Source: F23-B02 sp946405205 (GTDB lineage: Bacteria; Bacillota; Clostridia; Oscillospirales; Oscillospiraceae). From it: 31,306 nt of DNA. The DNA lies in assembly GCA_946405205.1 (NCBI GenBank), contig CAMJGL010000018.1, forward strand, positions 1 through 31,306. Reading direction: 5' to 3'. Positions 23,942 to 31,306 of the stretch are shown here, one piece after another. Every line of letters starts with the position of its first letter. Position 1 is the first letter of the stretch. Position numbers and translations under genes: made by a program. The notes below the pieces were generated by a model. The model searched no databases, was not told the DNA's origin, and worked only from the letters and a program-made list of their open reading frames with translations.

Positions 23942-23978
23942 AGAAAAACGATGTCCGCAGCCGCGGACATCGTTTTTT
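23942..23978. terminator. Terminator after obgE (duplicated hairpin, copy 1)
   Basis: Arms AAAACGATGTCCGC and GCGGACATCGTTTT flank a 4-base loop, with a run of T on the plus strand and A's on the other side, so it is bidirectional. Bases 23942-23972 match 25478-25508 in 30 of 31 positions. Confidence 0.9.
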
Positions 23979-24000
23979 GCTGTCTTATTCGTGGGTTTGC

Positions 24001-24729
24001 TCATCGTTTTAGCAGCTCGTACACCCGCTCAGGATCAGCAGAAGCACGGTATTCGCCGTTAACGTACTTTTTCAGAGTGTAGCCCGTCGGCGTGTCTCCG
24101 TCGCCATAGATAAAATCATGTCTCAAGCTCTGCAGAATCTCCGTACCGTATATGTAAGAATCCATAAAGCAGGTAATTAGCCGATTCTTATCGTACAAAT
24201 ATCTTTCACTGTCTATTGACGCACAAAATGCGTTATCAGCCCGCCCTATGATCGCGGCATACTCATACGACGATATAAGCCCGTTATCGTAGATGCATTC
24301 CGATATGCCGCTTATATGCGGACACCGCGTCACATCCTCAAGCACAAATGAGCGCGTGGTGCTGTCATTTCGGGTGATAAGCTCGCTTTGAAGATAATAC
24401 ATTTGCCCTCGCTCGACAGCGTACTTATTCGCCAGGGTCATTTCACCGCTTGCGTTGAATAAATACTCGTACACAGTATCAGGCTTTGACGGAAGCTTAC
24501 TTATCAGCCTGCCTCTTTTGCAGCCTCCGATCACCCTGTCTTTTATGGGGCTGGGGCAATAATAGCCTCTGTGTATCGTCCCGCCTCCCCGCGAAAGCTC
24601 ACGCCGCTGCGCACTTTCTTCCGCGTGAGCTATCGACGAGGAAAAATCCTGAGCAGTAGCCTTGCACAATTCGGCATAGTATTCGGCTTTCTCTGAATAA
24701 TACTCTTTGTCCTTCATGAAATTTACCAT
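24001..24729 (-). CDS. Unknown protein with YD-like repeats
   Basis: I do not recognise this 242-residue soluble protein. An N-terminal charged helix (KDKEYYSEKAEYYAELCKAT) is followed by several Tyr-rich strand pairs of the form Y-x-Y/F-x-x-x-G: YEYLFNASGEMTLANKY, ECIYDNGLISSYEY, RYLYDKNRLITCF and FIYGDGDTPTGYTLKKY. These resemble degenerate YD/RHS-type repeats. No signal peptide or membrane helix is seen. An immunity or structural partner of a polymorphic toxin is a possibility but only inferred. The start at ATG 24729 has a weak agg six bases before; ATG 24717 is the alternative. The sequence is more AT-rich than its neighbours. Confidence 0.6.
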   Translation of the reverse strand: MVNFMKDKEYYSEKAEYYAELCKATAQDFSSSIAHAEESAQRRELSRGGGTIHRGYYCPSPIKDRVIGGCKRGRLISKLPSKPDTVYEYLFNASGEMTLANKYAVERGQMYYLQSELITRNDSTTRSFVLEDVTRCPHISGISECIYDNGLISSYEYAAIIGRADNAFCASIDSERYLYDKNRLITCFMDSYIYGTEILQSLRHDFIYGDGDTPTGYTLKKYVNGEYRASADPERVYELLKR

Positions 24730-24825
24730 ATAAAACCTAAAACGGTACTTCCTCTACTGTGGTACTCATAATAGCTTCAATGAAAATAAGTACCTTAATA
24801 CTCCTTCCATAACACACATCTGATG

Positions 24826-25362
24826 CTATTTGTTCATTTCCCACAATCTCATGATACGCTTTTCAGCGTCGGTCGCAAATGACAGTTTCGTGATATCGCT
24901 TACCGAAATGAATGAAAAGCCGTCCTCGCACCCGTATTCATCGATCTGTCTGATTGCGCACTCCTCGCCGGCAATCGTTTCGGGAATACCGACGATATCG
25001 TTGTAACCGCTGCCTATCAGCTCGATCGACACTACTTCCTTTTCGGCGAGCGCATATGACAGTGCCGACATCAGGACGCCGTCATCGCAGGGCGGCAGCT
25101 CGTAGGCTCTGAGCGTCCTGCCGGAGCATAGCTTTTCCATCTTCCCTGCATACTGCCCGCCGACCTCAACGCGAAAAACGTTGTCAACGCTCATCACGGT
25201 CACTCCGTCATCATCGCCGTCAGGCGATATCATCTGAACAGCTATCTCATTTTCATTGACGGCGAGAACGATGCCGTAATGAAACTTATCCGGCTCACTA
25301 AAATTTGTGTAGAGCGAAGCTTTATTTTTATCGGAACATAATCTTAACAGCTCTTTTATCAT
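24826..25362 (-). CDS. Unknown protein with an internal duplication
   Basis: I do not recognise this 178-residue protein, which has no signal peptide or membrane helix. The first half (YGIVLAVNENEIAVQMISPDG and VMSVDNVFRVEVGGQYAGKM) aligns by eye with the second (VGIPETIAGEECAIRQIDEYG and FISVSDITKLSFATDAEKRIM). Both carry a Q-I-(S/D)-x-x-G-x-x-D-G core and a closing hydrophobic strand plus helix, so two small beta-barrel (SH3/Sm-like) domains are likely. The start is ATG 25362, seven bases after aggag. It lies 96 bases upstream of the YD-like gene on the same strand and probably shares its transcript. Confidence 0.65.
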   Translation of the reverse strand: MIKELLRLCSDKNKASLYTNFSEPDKFHYGIVLAVNENEIAVQMISPDGDDDGVTVMSVDNVFRVEVGGQYAGKMEKLCSGRTLRAYELPPCDDGVLMSALSYALAEKEVVSIELIGSGYNDIVGIPETIAGEECAIRQIDEYGCEDGFSFISVSDITKLSFATDAEKRIMRLWEMNK

Positions 25363-25477
25363 ACTTTTTCTCCTAAGCAAATCGCGTTTTACTCGTGTCA
25401 TGGCGCCCTGTTATTATAATTATACAATTATATATGTATTGCCGCAAGTATATTTGAGGTCTCCTTTGCGGTGCAAC

Positions 25478-25515
25478 AGAAAAACGATGTCCGCAGACGC
25501 GGACATCGCTTCATT
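25478..25515. terminator. Terminator of the SASP gene (duplicated hairpin, copy 2)
   Basis: The hairpin matches the one after obgE at 30 of 31 bases. On the minus strand it follows the SASP stop codon by a few bases and ends in TTTTTCTG. Confidence 0.85.
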
Positions 25516-25520
25516 TTTCC

Positions 25521-25721
25521 TTACTTGAGGCCGTTCTCGTATGCCTCGATCATCTTCTTGACCATCTGGCCGCCGATAGAACCGGCCTGACGTGCGGTGA
25601 TATCGCCGTTATAACCGTTCTTCAGGTTAACGCCGACCTCGTTGGCCGCTTCCATCTTGAACTTCTCCATTGCCTCGCGCGCTGCGGGGACAACAAGACG
25701 ATTGCTGGAATTGTTAGACAT
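25521..25721 (-). CDS. Alpha/beta-type small acid-soluble spore protein
   Basis: This 66-residue protein has the SASP pattern: VPAAREAMEKFKMEAANEVGV, with the region cut by germination protease, then GYNGDITARQAGSIGGQMVKKMIEAYE. These proteins coat spore DNA and protect it from UV and chemicals. The start is ATG 25721, ten bases after aggag. A sigma-G-like promoter lies at 25772-25800 and a strong terminator follows. It shows that the organism can make spores. Confidence 0.95.
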   Translation of the reverse strand: MSNNSSNRLVVPAAREAMEKFKMEAANEVGVNLKNGYNGDITARQAGSIGGQMVKKMIEAYENGLK

Positions 25722-25771
25722 AGTTTTACATCTCCTTTTCTGTATTGGGTTATGTTTTTCAACCCGTAACT

Positions 25772-25800
25772 TATCATTGCCCTCGCGAGCCGATATATTC
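25772..25800 (-). promoter_or_regulatory. Sigma-G-like promoter of the SASP gene
   Basis: On the minus strand, GAATA (25796-25800) and AATGATA (25772-25778) are 17 bases apart. This fits the forespore sigma-G pattern GHATR and CATNNTA with one mismatch. Confidence 0.6.
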
Positions 25801-25831
25801 TCAACGCGGATATGTAATTCTTGTTAATAAC

Positions 25832-25851
25832 ACACACAATATATTGTGTGT
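25832..25851. repeat. Perfect 20-base palindrome between SASP and YhgE genes
   Basis: ACACACAATATATTGTGTGT reads identically on both strands. It lies 58 bases upstream of the -35 box of the YhgE operon and 31 bases beyond the SASP -35. It may be an operator for a dimeric regulator; a terminator is unlikely because no T tract follows. Confidence 0.7.
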
Positions 25852-25909
25852 CATTTTCTTTTAGTCACAATTCGGCAAAAATTTCTTTAATTTATGGCCT
25901 TATGTCTAC

Positions 25910-25938
25910 TTGACAATTATTTTCATAGCCTGTACAAT
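25910..25938 (+). promoter_or_regulatory. Promoter of the YhgE/Pip operon
   Basis: -35 TTGACA (25910-25915) and -10 TACAAT (25933-25938) are 17 bases apart. The leader of about 100 bases has two inverted repeats: CCAAAT/ATTTGG near 25949-25968 and AACTGT/ACAGTT at 25971-25991. Confidence 0.8.
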
Positions 25939-26044
25939 ATCATTGTATCCAAATCGTTACAATTTGGGAACTGTTAGGTTTCGACAGTTTACGGCGGCCG
26001 CTTGTACTATACTGCTCTTTAATATAACGGGAGTATTTTTCGAT

Positions 26045-28591
26045 ATGCGTAATATTTTCAGAGTCTTCAAAAACGATATGAGAGTTTTGTCAAAGCATTT
26101 CTTCGCTTTGACGATCGTCATATCCATTGCGTTCCTGCCCGCGCTTTACGCGTGGTTCAATATCTACGCGTTCTGGGATCCCTATGGCAAGATAAACCAG
26201 GTGGAGGTCGCCGTCGTCTGCAACGATCAGGACTATATGGACTCGGAGGGCAAGATCATCAACATAGGCAAGGATCTTGTCGCGGAGCTCAAGGACAACG
26301 ACACCTTCGGCTATGTATTTATCGACGACGCAGACGAAGCCATCGAGGGCGTCTACGCAGGAGACTATTACGCCGCAGTCGTTATCGAACCCGACTTTAC
26401 ATATAATATGTACAATTTCCTCACAACGGATATGTACAATCCCACCATAACCTTCTATCAGAACGAAAAGCAGAACGCCGTCGCCGTCAAGATAGTTGAG
26501 GCCGCGGCAAGCGAGATAAAGCAGAGCGTCAATCAGAAGTATATTTCCGCGATGGTGGAGACCCTTTTCGACAAGCTCAACGCTTTCTCCTCTGATGTTC
26601 AGGGCGACTCCTCCGCCGAGATGCTCAAAAACACCCTTGAAAAGATAAACGACAACCTTAACAGCTACAGCAACACCATCGACCGCTTTATCTCCGCGAA
26701 CAACGCGCTGATCGATACGCTCCAGCGCACGAACAACACGCTCAATTATTCGATTTATCTTATAGGCAACGAGCGCGTTAATATTTCAAAGCAGATAGTA
26801 TATATTGAAGGCACCCAGTCCGACCTCGCGCTTATAAACGAGGAAGTCAACAATATGCTGCTCGGCCTGCAGGACTCCGTGCAGGAGGCCATCTACAAGC
26901 TTGACAGGCTGTATGAAGGCAACACCGATGACGCCGAAGCCGCCAAGCAAGCTCTTGCAGAGCTTGAAAAGCAGTATCAGGAGCTTATAGACTATCTTAC
27001 CCACTCGGGTCTGACAAATCCCGAGGTAGAGGACGCGCTCACCGCGCTCAACAAGCTCACCGAGAAGATCACCGAGCTGCGCGATAAGCTCGGTCTGAAC
27101 GATCCCGCCGACGCAAATCAGGTCAACGTGCTCGCAGCCCATAACGCCGATGCGATCGATGCCATCCAGACCGACTATGAGACCGTTGCCGTTCCCGCGG
27201 TATACGAGGCCGTGACCGGCAATGATTACGAGGATCTTACGAATCCGACCTCCTCCACGCAGACCATGGATTCCCTGATGGATTTCATGGTTGAGGACAC
27301 CGGCAACCGTATCGGCAGCATCCAGGAGAACCTCTCCACGGCAGCATCAGCCTCCAGCGCCGAGGTCAGAAACGAGGCTCTCAGGAGCGCCCAGAGCGAC
27401 GCCGCCGTCGTTGAGCAGGAGATGTCCGCCCTGAGCGTGGCCTTCAACGCTGTCGAGACCGCAAGCGGCACTTCCACCGGCACCGCAGCCGCCGTCGATT
27501 CCGCCGCCTCCGATGCCAAGAGCGCAAGCGATATTCTTGACGATATTCTTAACGGCAACCGCGATATCGACCTTATAAACGATCTTCAGCTCATAAGCGA
27601 TACTCTGGGCACCGTGAGAGTCACTCTGACCGAGACCGTGTACCCCGCCCTTGACACTCTGCTCGAAAACCTGCAGGACAGTCTGGGCGACGTATCCTCC
27701 CTGCTGCTTGACCTGAGCGGTATACTCGGCAAGACCACGCCCATCGTTTCCGAGCTTGGAAACACCTTCGGCGCCGTTAACAACGCGCTCATTCAGGTCC
27801 ATGATCTGCTTGCTTCCTACAGCAGCCGTATCACCGACTTCATCGGCGTTCTCGACGGAGAGGATGACAACGGCTTTATCCAGCAGGTATTTGATTTCTT
27901 CGACGTCGATCCCGAGAGCATAGGCTCTTTCCTGTCCAACCCCCTGTCAATGAGGGTCGAGACTATATATCCCATTGAGTCCTACGGCGCAGGTATGACG
28001 CCCTTCTACACCATTCTCGCCATCTGGGTCGGCTGCGTCATGATAAACGCGATCATGAAGATCGACTCCCCCGTCGAGCTTATTGGCGCCACACCCGCTC
28101 AGAAGTTCCTCGGCAGATACCTGCTGTTCTTCCTCATCAGCCAGATTCAGGCACTTGTGATCACCGTCGGCGATATACTTGTTCTCGGCGTCAACTGCCT
28201 GCATCCGGGGCTCTTCATCCTCGCGGGCGCGGCATCCTCGCTCGCCTGCTCGATGATAGCATACTGCCTTGCCGTTATTTTCGGCAACGTCGGCAAAATG
28301 CTCTCCGTCGTCATTATGATAGTTCAGATCGCAGGCTCCGGCGGTTCATACCCCATCGAGCTTCTGCCTGACTTCTTCCAGCAGATATACCTGCTCTTCC
28401 CCTTCCCCTACGCAATAAACGCCATGCGCGAAGCGATCGCGGGTCTGTACGGCAATCAGTATATTGTCTATATGCTGCTGCTCCTGCTCTTCTTCGCAAT
28501 TTTCCTTGTCCTCGGACTTACGCTGAAGCGTCCTCTCTCCGGCTTGAGCGAATATATGGATGAGCAGCTTGAAAAGACCGAAATGATGTAA
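26045..28591 (+). CDS. YhgE/Pip family membrane protein (long)
   Basis: This ~848-residue protein has an N-terminal helix (around FFALTIVISIAFLPALYAWF) and the YhgE/Pip signature (LPALYAWFNIYAFWDPYGK, then YYAAVVIEPDF). A very long extracellular, helical, Ser/Ala/Asp-rich region and about six C-terminal membrane helices follow, starting near GAGMTPFYTILAIWVGC with an ABC-2-like GKMLSVVIMIVQIAGSGGSYPIELLPDFFQ. The family includes Lactococcus Pip (phage receptor), Bacillus YhgE, and is related to EsaA of type VII secretion. The start is ATG 26045 with a moderate gggag site; an upstream ATG at 25910 lies in the promoter. It is first in a three-gene operon. Confidence 0.88.
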   Translation: MRNIFRVFKNDMRVLSKHFFALTIVISIAFLPALYAWFNIYAFWDPYGKINQVEVAVVCNDQDYMDSEGKIINIGKDLVAELKDNDTFGYVFIDDADEAIEGVYAGDYYAAVVIEPDFTYNMYNFLTTDMYNPTITFYQNEKQNAVAVKIVEAAASEIKQSVNQKYISAMVETLFDKLNAFSSDVQGDSSAEMLKNTLEKINDNLNSYSNTIDRFISANNALIDTLQRTNNTLNYSIYLIGNERVNISKQIVYIEGTQSDLALINEEVNNMLLGLQDSVQEAIYKLDRLYEGNTDDAEAAKQALAELEKQYQELIDYLTHSGLTNPEVEDALTALNKLTEKITELRDKLGLNDPADANQVNVLAAHNADAIDAIQTDYETVAVPAVYEAVTGNDYEDLTNPTSSTQTMDSLMDFMVEDTGNRIGSIQENLSTAASASSAEVRNEALRSAQSDAAVVEQEMSALSVAFNAVETASGTSTGTAAAVDSAASDAKSASDILDDILNGNRDIDLINDLQLISDTLGTVRVTLTETVYPALDTLLENLQDSLGDVSSLLLDLSGILGKTTPIVSELGNTFGAVNNALIQVHDLLASYSSRITDFIGVLDGEDDNGFIQQVFDFFDVDPESIGSFLSNPLSMRVETIYPIESYGAGMTPFYTILAIWVGCVMINAIMKIDSPVELIGATPAQKFLGRYLLFFLISQIQALVITVGDILVLGVNCLHPGLFILAGAASSLACSMIAYCLAVIFGNVGKMLSVVIMIVQIAGSGGSYPIELLPDFFQQIYLLFPFPYAINAMREAIAGLYGNQYIVYMLLLLLFFAIFLVLGLTLKRPLSGLSEYMDEQLEKTEMM

Positions 28592-28616
28592 AATCTAAGC
28601 ACAGAGGAGCGTCGTT

Positions 28617-29063
28617 ATGGATTCTCAGTACGAAATCAAATATAACAATCTCATGCAGGGGCTCGAGGAAATGCACGAGAAAAACGTCAGAAGGACCAGA
28701 GCCGCTCTACGCTGTCTGCTCATAATCCCGGCTGTCATTCTGCTAATGCTGTTCATGACAAAGGGCTCCAAGACCATTTTCCTCGTGCTGTGGATAGCGT
28801 CGATGTTTATTATCGCCTTCGTGCTCATTGTTGTTGAGTATCAGGACTATCTGCTGAGAAAAATGGTCGCCAAATCGCAGGAAGCCGCTCAGGCCATATC
28901 TGAGACTGCGGCGGACGGCATGGCCCCCGCCGTGAGCGTAAGCCCTGCCGATCAGCGGGCGGATGCGATACGGCAGTCGATACAGCAGCGCTCCCCCGAC
29001 CGGGAGGGCATTGAGCCCGCAGATTTCAAATACGACAATTACGACGAAAGCGCCGGCAGATAA
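28617..29063 (+). CDS. Small two-helix membrane protein between YhgE genes
   Basis: This 148-residue protein is not recognised. It has a charged N-terminal helix (YNNLMQGLEEMHEKNVRRTR), two adjoining membrane helices (about 31-48 and 54-73) joined by a short turn (TKGSKT), and a cytoplasmic-looking C-terminal tail rich in Ala, Gln and acidic residues. The ribosome binding site gagg precedes ATG 28617. It sits 25 bases after the long YhgE gene and 33 bases before the short one, so all three are likely coexpressed. A role as a subunit or regulator of the YhgE complex is inferred from position only. Confidence 0.75.
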   Translation: MDSQYEIKYNNLMQGLEEMHEKNVRRTRAALRCLLIIPAVILLMLFMTKGSKTIFLVLWIASMFIIAFVLIVVEYQDYLLRKMVAKSQEAAQAISETAADGMAPAVSVSPADQRADAIRQSIQQRSPDREGIEPADFKYDNYDESAGR

Positions 29064-29096
29064 AACAACAAACTCCCAAAAGGAAAGAATTTTGAT

Positions 29097-31121
29097 ATGA
29101 AGAACTTTAAAGGAACAATGTCAAATATCATGTCCGTTGCGCGTTCAGACGTCAGACGTCTGAGCAGGAGCGTTGTTGCAGTCGTGTGTGTATTCTGCCT
29201 TGCGCTGGTGCCCTGTCTCTATGCATGGTTCAATATTATATCCAACTGGAGCCCCTACACTCCCGACGCCACGAAAAACCTGAAGATCGCAGTGGCTTCC
29301 GAGGATACGGGCACCACCTTCCTCGGGCTGGACTTTAACATCGGAAATATCATTATCGAGCGTCTGAAAACCGATAATCAGATCGACTGGCAGTTTCCCG
29401 GATCCGCTCAGGCCGTCACCGACGGTCTGTACAGCGGAGATTACTACGCCGGAATCGTTATTCCCGAGGATTTCAGCAGCAGCATGCTTGGGTTTACGGA
29501 CGGCGAATTTGAGCAGCCGGAGATCATCTATTACGATAACCAGAAAATGAACGTTATCGCGTCAAGGGTCACAGACCGTGCGCAGACCTTCATCAAGGAT
29601 GAGATAAACGGTATATTCGTTGCGACCATAGTTGAAGAGCTGTCCACCTTTACCTCCATGTTCTCCGGCATGGGCGTTGATTCGGAAAGCTCTCTTGATG
29701 GGCTCGACGGCGAGCTTGAGAACATCAAGGCCGATCTGCGCACCTACATCTCTATAATGGACTCCATGGCATCGGTAACGCAGTCGGCTTCCAATGTCGC
29801 CTCGATGACGAACAACCTTCTTCCCGACGTCGTCAATATGCTCAACAACAGCCGCAGCACCATTTCCGATATGAAGGATCGCCTCGCCACCAGCAAGGAG
29901 GACATTATTTACGCCGCCGACGCCATCAGGAACAGCTCTGAGGAGCTGAGAAACACCGTCGAGAAGCTCGACTCTGCCGTTGACGGCGACCCCGCCGAGG
30001 CCGGAAAATCCTATATCGACTGGGACGCGATCTACGGCGAGGGCGGCATCACGGAATACGAGGGCGAGATCCTCGACGACCTCTACTACGATATCAACAG
30101 GCAGCTCCACGAAAGCGTTATCCGCTTCGACGATATTCTCCAGCAGACGAATATCGACAGCAACCTTATCAATTCAATGACCACCCTGCAGTCCTCTCTG
30201 GACAATCTGGATTCACTGCTGGCGCGCATCGAATCCGATGTTGACGGTCAGGCATATACGCTGCAGCAGTTCACCAGCGCGCTCAATTCCTGCACCCAGA
30301 GCATCAACGGCACCCGCGACGTCATGAACTCGATGCTGCAGATGGTGACTAACGTTCAGTCAAACATCAACGACCTGCGTTCCAGCGAGAGCTTCTCAAA
30401 TCTGCTTGATCTAATGAATAACGACATTGCCGGTCTGGTCGAATACCTCTCCTCCCCCGCCAATCTCGAGGTCGTCCGGGTCTATGCGCTTGATAACTTC
30501 GGCTCCGGCATGGCTCCGTTCTACACCGTTCTCTCGCTGTGGGCGTGTGCCCTTCTGAGCGTTTCGCTTCTGCACACACACATAAAGCGGCGCGAGGAAT
30601 TTCCCAATCTGACCACAACGGAGGCTTTCTTCGGAAGATTCTTCATCTTCTTCGCCGTTGGCCAGCTCGCCACCCTGCTCACGGTGTTCGGCAATCTGTT
30701 CTACATCGGCATCCAGTGCTACAGCCCCTTCCAGTACTGGCTGGCGGCGGCTATCGCAAGCCTGCTGTTCACTGTAATAAACTACGGCCTGCTGTTCGCC
30801 TTCGGAAACGTCGGCGAGGCCATCGCGATCATTGTTCTCGTTATTCAGGTCGCTGGCGCGGGCGGAACCTACCCCATTCAGATGCTGCCCAAGGTATTCC
30901 AGGTGCTGTACGGCATCATGCCCTTCAACTTTGCCATGACGGCAATGCGCGAGACAATAGCCGGCCACTTCAACGGCGTGTATGTGAAGAATATCCTGAT
31001 AATGCTTCTGGTTTCCATCGTACTTATCCCCTTGTTCATACTCTGCCACAAGCTTTACCGGCCTACGCTCAAGAAGTTCGCGGAGAGCAAGGCCAAGACG
31101 GGTCTCATGCACGGCGGCTGA
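29097..31121 (+). CDS. YhgE/Pip family membrane protein (short)
   Basis: This 674-residue protein is homologous in layout to the 848-residue protein upstream: N-terminal helix LALVPCLYAWFNIISNWSPY, DYYAGIVIPEDF, a long extracellular helical region, and C-terminal helices from GSGMAPFYTVLSLWACA with NVGEAIAIIVLVIQVAGAGG and YPIQMLPKVFQVLYG. The extracellular part is about 170 residues shorter. The two probably arose by duplication and may act as a pair. The start is ATG 29097 after aagga. The terminator at 31140-31170 ends the operon. Confidence 0.9.
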   Translation: MKNFKGTMSNIMSVARSDVRRLSRSVVAVVCVFCLALVPCLYAWFNIISNWSPYTPDATKNLKIAVASEDTGTTFLGLDFNIGNIIIERLKTDNQIDWQFPGSAQAVTDGLYSGDYYAGIVIPEDFSSSMLGFTDGEFEQPEIIYYDNQKMNVIASRVTDRAQTFIKDEINGIFVATIVEELSTFTSMFSGMGVDSESSLDGLDGELENIKADLRTYISIMDSMASVTQSASNVASMTNNLLPDVVNMLNNSRSTISDMKDRLATSKEDIIYAADAIRNSSEELRNTVEKLDSAVDGDPAEAGKSYIDWDAIYGEGGITEYEGEILDDLYYDINRQLHESVIRFDDILQQTNIDSNLINSMTTLQSSLDNLDSLLARIESDVDGQAYTLQQFTSALNSCTQSINGTRDVMNSMLQMVTNVQSNINDLRSSESFSNLLDLMNNDIAGLVEYLSSPANLEVVRVYALDNFGSGMAPFYTVLSLWACALLSVSLLHTHIKRREEFPNLTTTEAFFGRFFIFFAVGQLATLLTVFGNLFYIGIQCYSPFQYWLAAAIASLLFTVINYGLLFAFGNVGEAIAIIVLVIQVAGAGGTYPIQMLPKVFQVLYGIMPFNFAMTAMRETIAGHFNGVYVKNILIMLLVSIVLIPLFILCHKLYRPTLKKFAESKAKTGLMHGG

Positions 31122-31139
31122 TACAAGTTAATGCAAATG

Positions 31140-31170
31140 AAAAAGCCTCGGTCAATACCGGGGCTTTTTT
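31140..31170 (+). terminator. Terminator of the YhgE/Pip operon
   Basis: Stem AAAAAGCCTCGG/CCGGGGCTTTTT with a 6-base loop (one G-T pair) ends in six T, 18 bases after the last stop codon. Confidence 0.9.
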
Positions 31171-31253
31171 ACCGGCTCTCCGCTTATGCCACCATCTCTT
31201 TCAGTACACTGTTCCGGATATAATATCATAAAAAATCCCGCCCGACGCCGGAT

Positions 31254-31306
31254 TGAATTGCACCCCATTTGTTAGACAGTATGATATACTATCTAACAAG
31301 TGGGGT
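31254..31306 (+). mobile_element. Probable left end of an IS150-group (IS3 family) element
   Basis: TGAATTGCACCCCATTTGTT followed by AGACA resembles, position for position, the left end of IS150 (TGTACTGCACCC and TTTTGTTGGAC). The segment 31262-31306 is also a near-perfect 45-base inverted repeat (ACCCCA, TTGTTAGA, AGTAT and their complements around GAT). No transposase is inside the window because the sequence ends here. Confidence 0.45.

Noticed and set aside
25910..26044. Upstream extension of the long YhgE protein
   Set aside because: It would start in the -35 box of the promoter and precedes the conserved N-terminus.
1..31306. CRISPR array or prophage
   Set aside because: No regularly spaced direct repeats and no phage structural, integrase or lysis genes were seen.

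Overview
The window looks like a chromosomal segment of an anaerobic, spore-forming, fairly GC-rich Clostridia member, most likely Oscillospirales-like. The evidence is an alpha/beta-type small acid-soluble spore protein, a SpoIIQ-like LytM protein behind a consensus sigma-F promoter, acetate kinase, Firmicutes-style aggAGG ribosome binding sites, and rplU-rpmA-obgE in order. The assignment is by gene content only; no taxonomic marker was searched.

Layout. Positions 1-1300 are visibly more AT-rich than the rest. They hold the start of a lipoprotein gene and a QueG-like iron-sulfur gene broken by one frameshift, and they end at a tRNA fragment and a 130-base repeat next to tRNA-Arg. Positions 1578-6423 carry a PNPOx-like protein with a DUF4127 lipoprotein, a Nudix hydrolase, and an AarF/ABC1 kinase-like protein with a membrane-anchored unknown. 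Positions 6507-6823 carry a second copy of the 130-base repeat with tRNA-Glu and tRNA-Met. Next come spoIIQ (6908-7612) and a compact iron operon, feoA-feoB-Cys-rich FeoB partner-DtxR-type regulator (10426 down to 7685), whose promoter overlaps two interlocked palindromes. A beta-propeller lipoprotein (10511-12298) and a complete branched-chain amino acid ABC importer, livK-H-M-G-F (17471 down to 12415), follow. Then come tmcAL divergent from ackA, a cardiolipin synthase-type PLD protein, and the rplU-rpmA-obgE ribosome/GTPase cluster.

From 23940 to 25515 an AT-richer pair of unrecognised genes lies between two nearly identical terminators. One of the two shows an internal duplication and the other shows YD-like repeats. 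After the SASP gene, the right end is an operon of two large YhgE/Pip-type membrane proteins separated by a small two-helix membrane protein. Its promoter is consensus, and a perfect 20-base palindrome lies upstream. The last ~50 bases look like the left end of an IS150-group (IS3 family) insertion sequence.

The most distinctive points are the YhgE-2TM-YhgE operon, the unknown cassette between duplicated terminators, the iron operon that encodes its own likely repressor under an overlapping operator, the tRNA-linked repeat with a relic tRNA end, and a non-extended L27 with no prp gene between rplU and rpmA. All calls come from reading the sequence; no database search was run.
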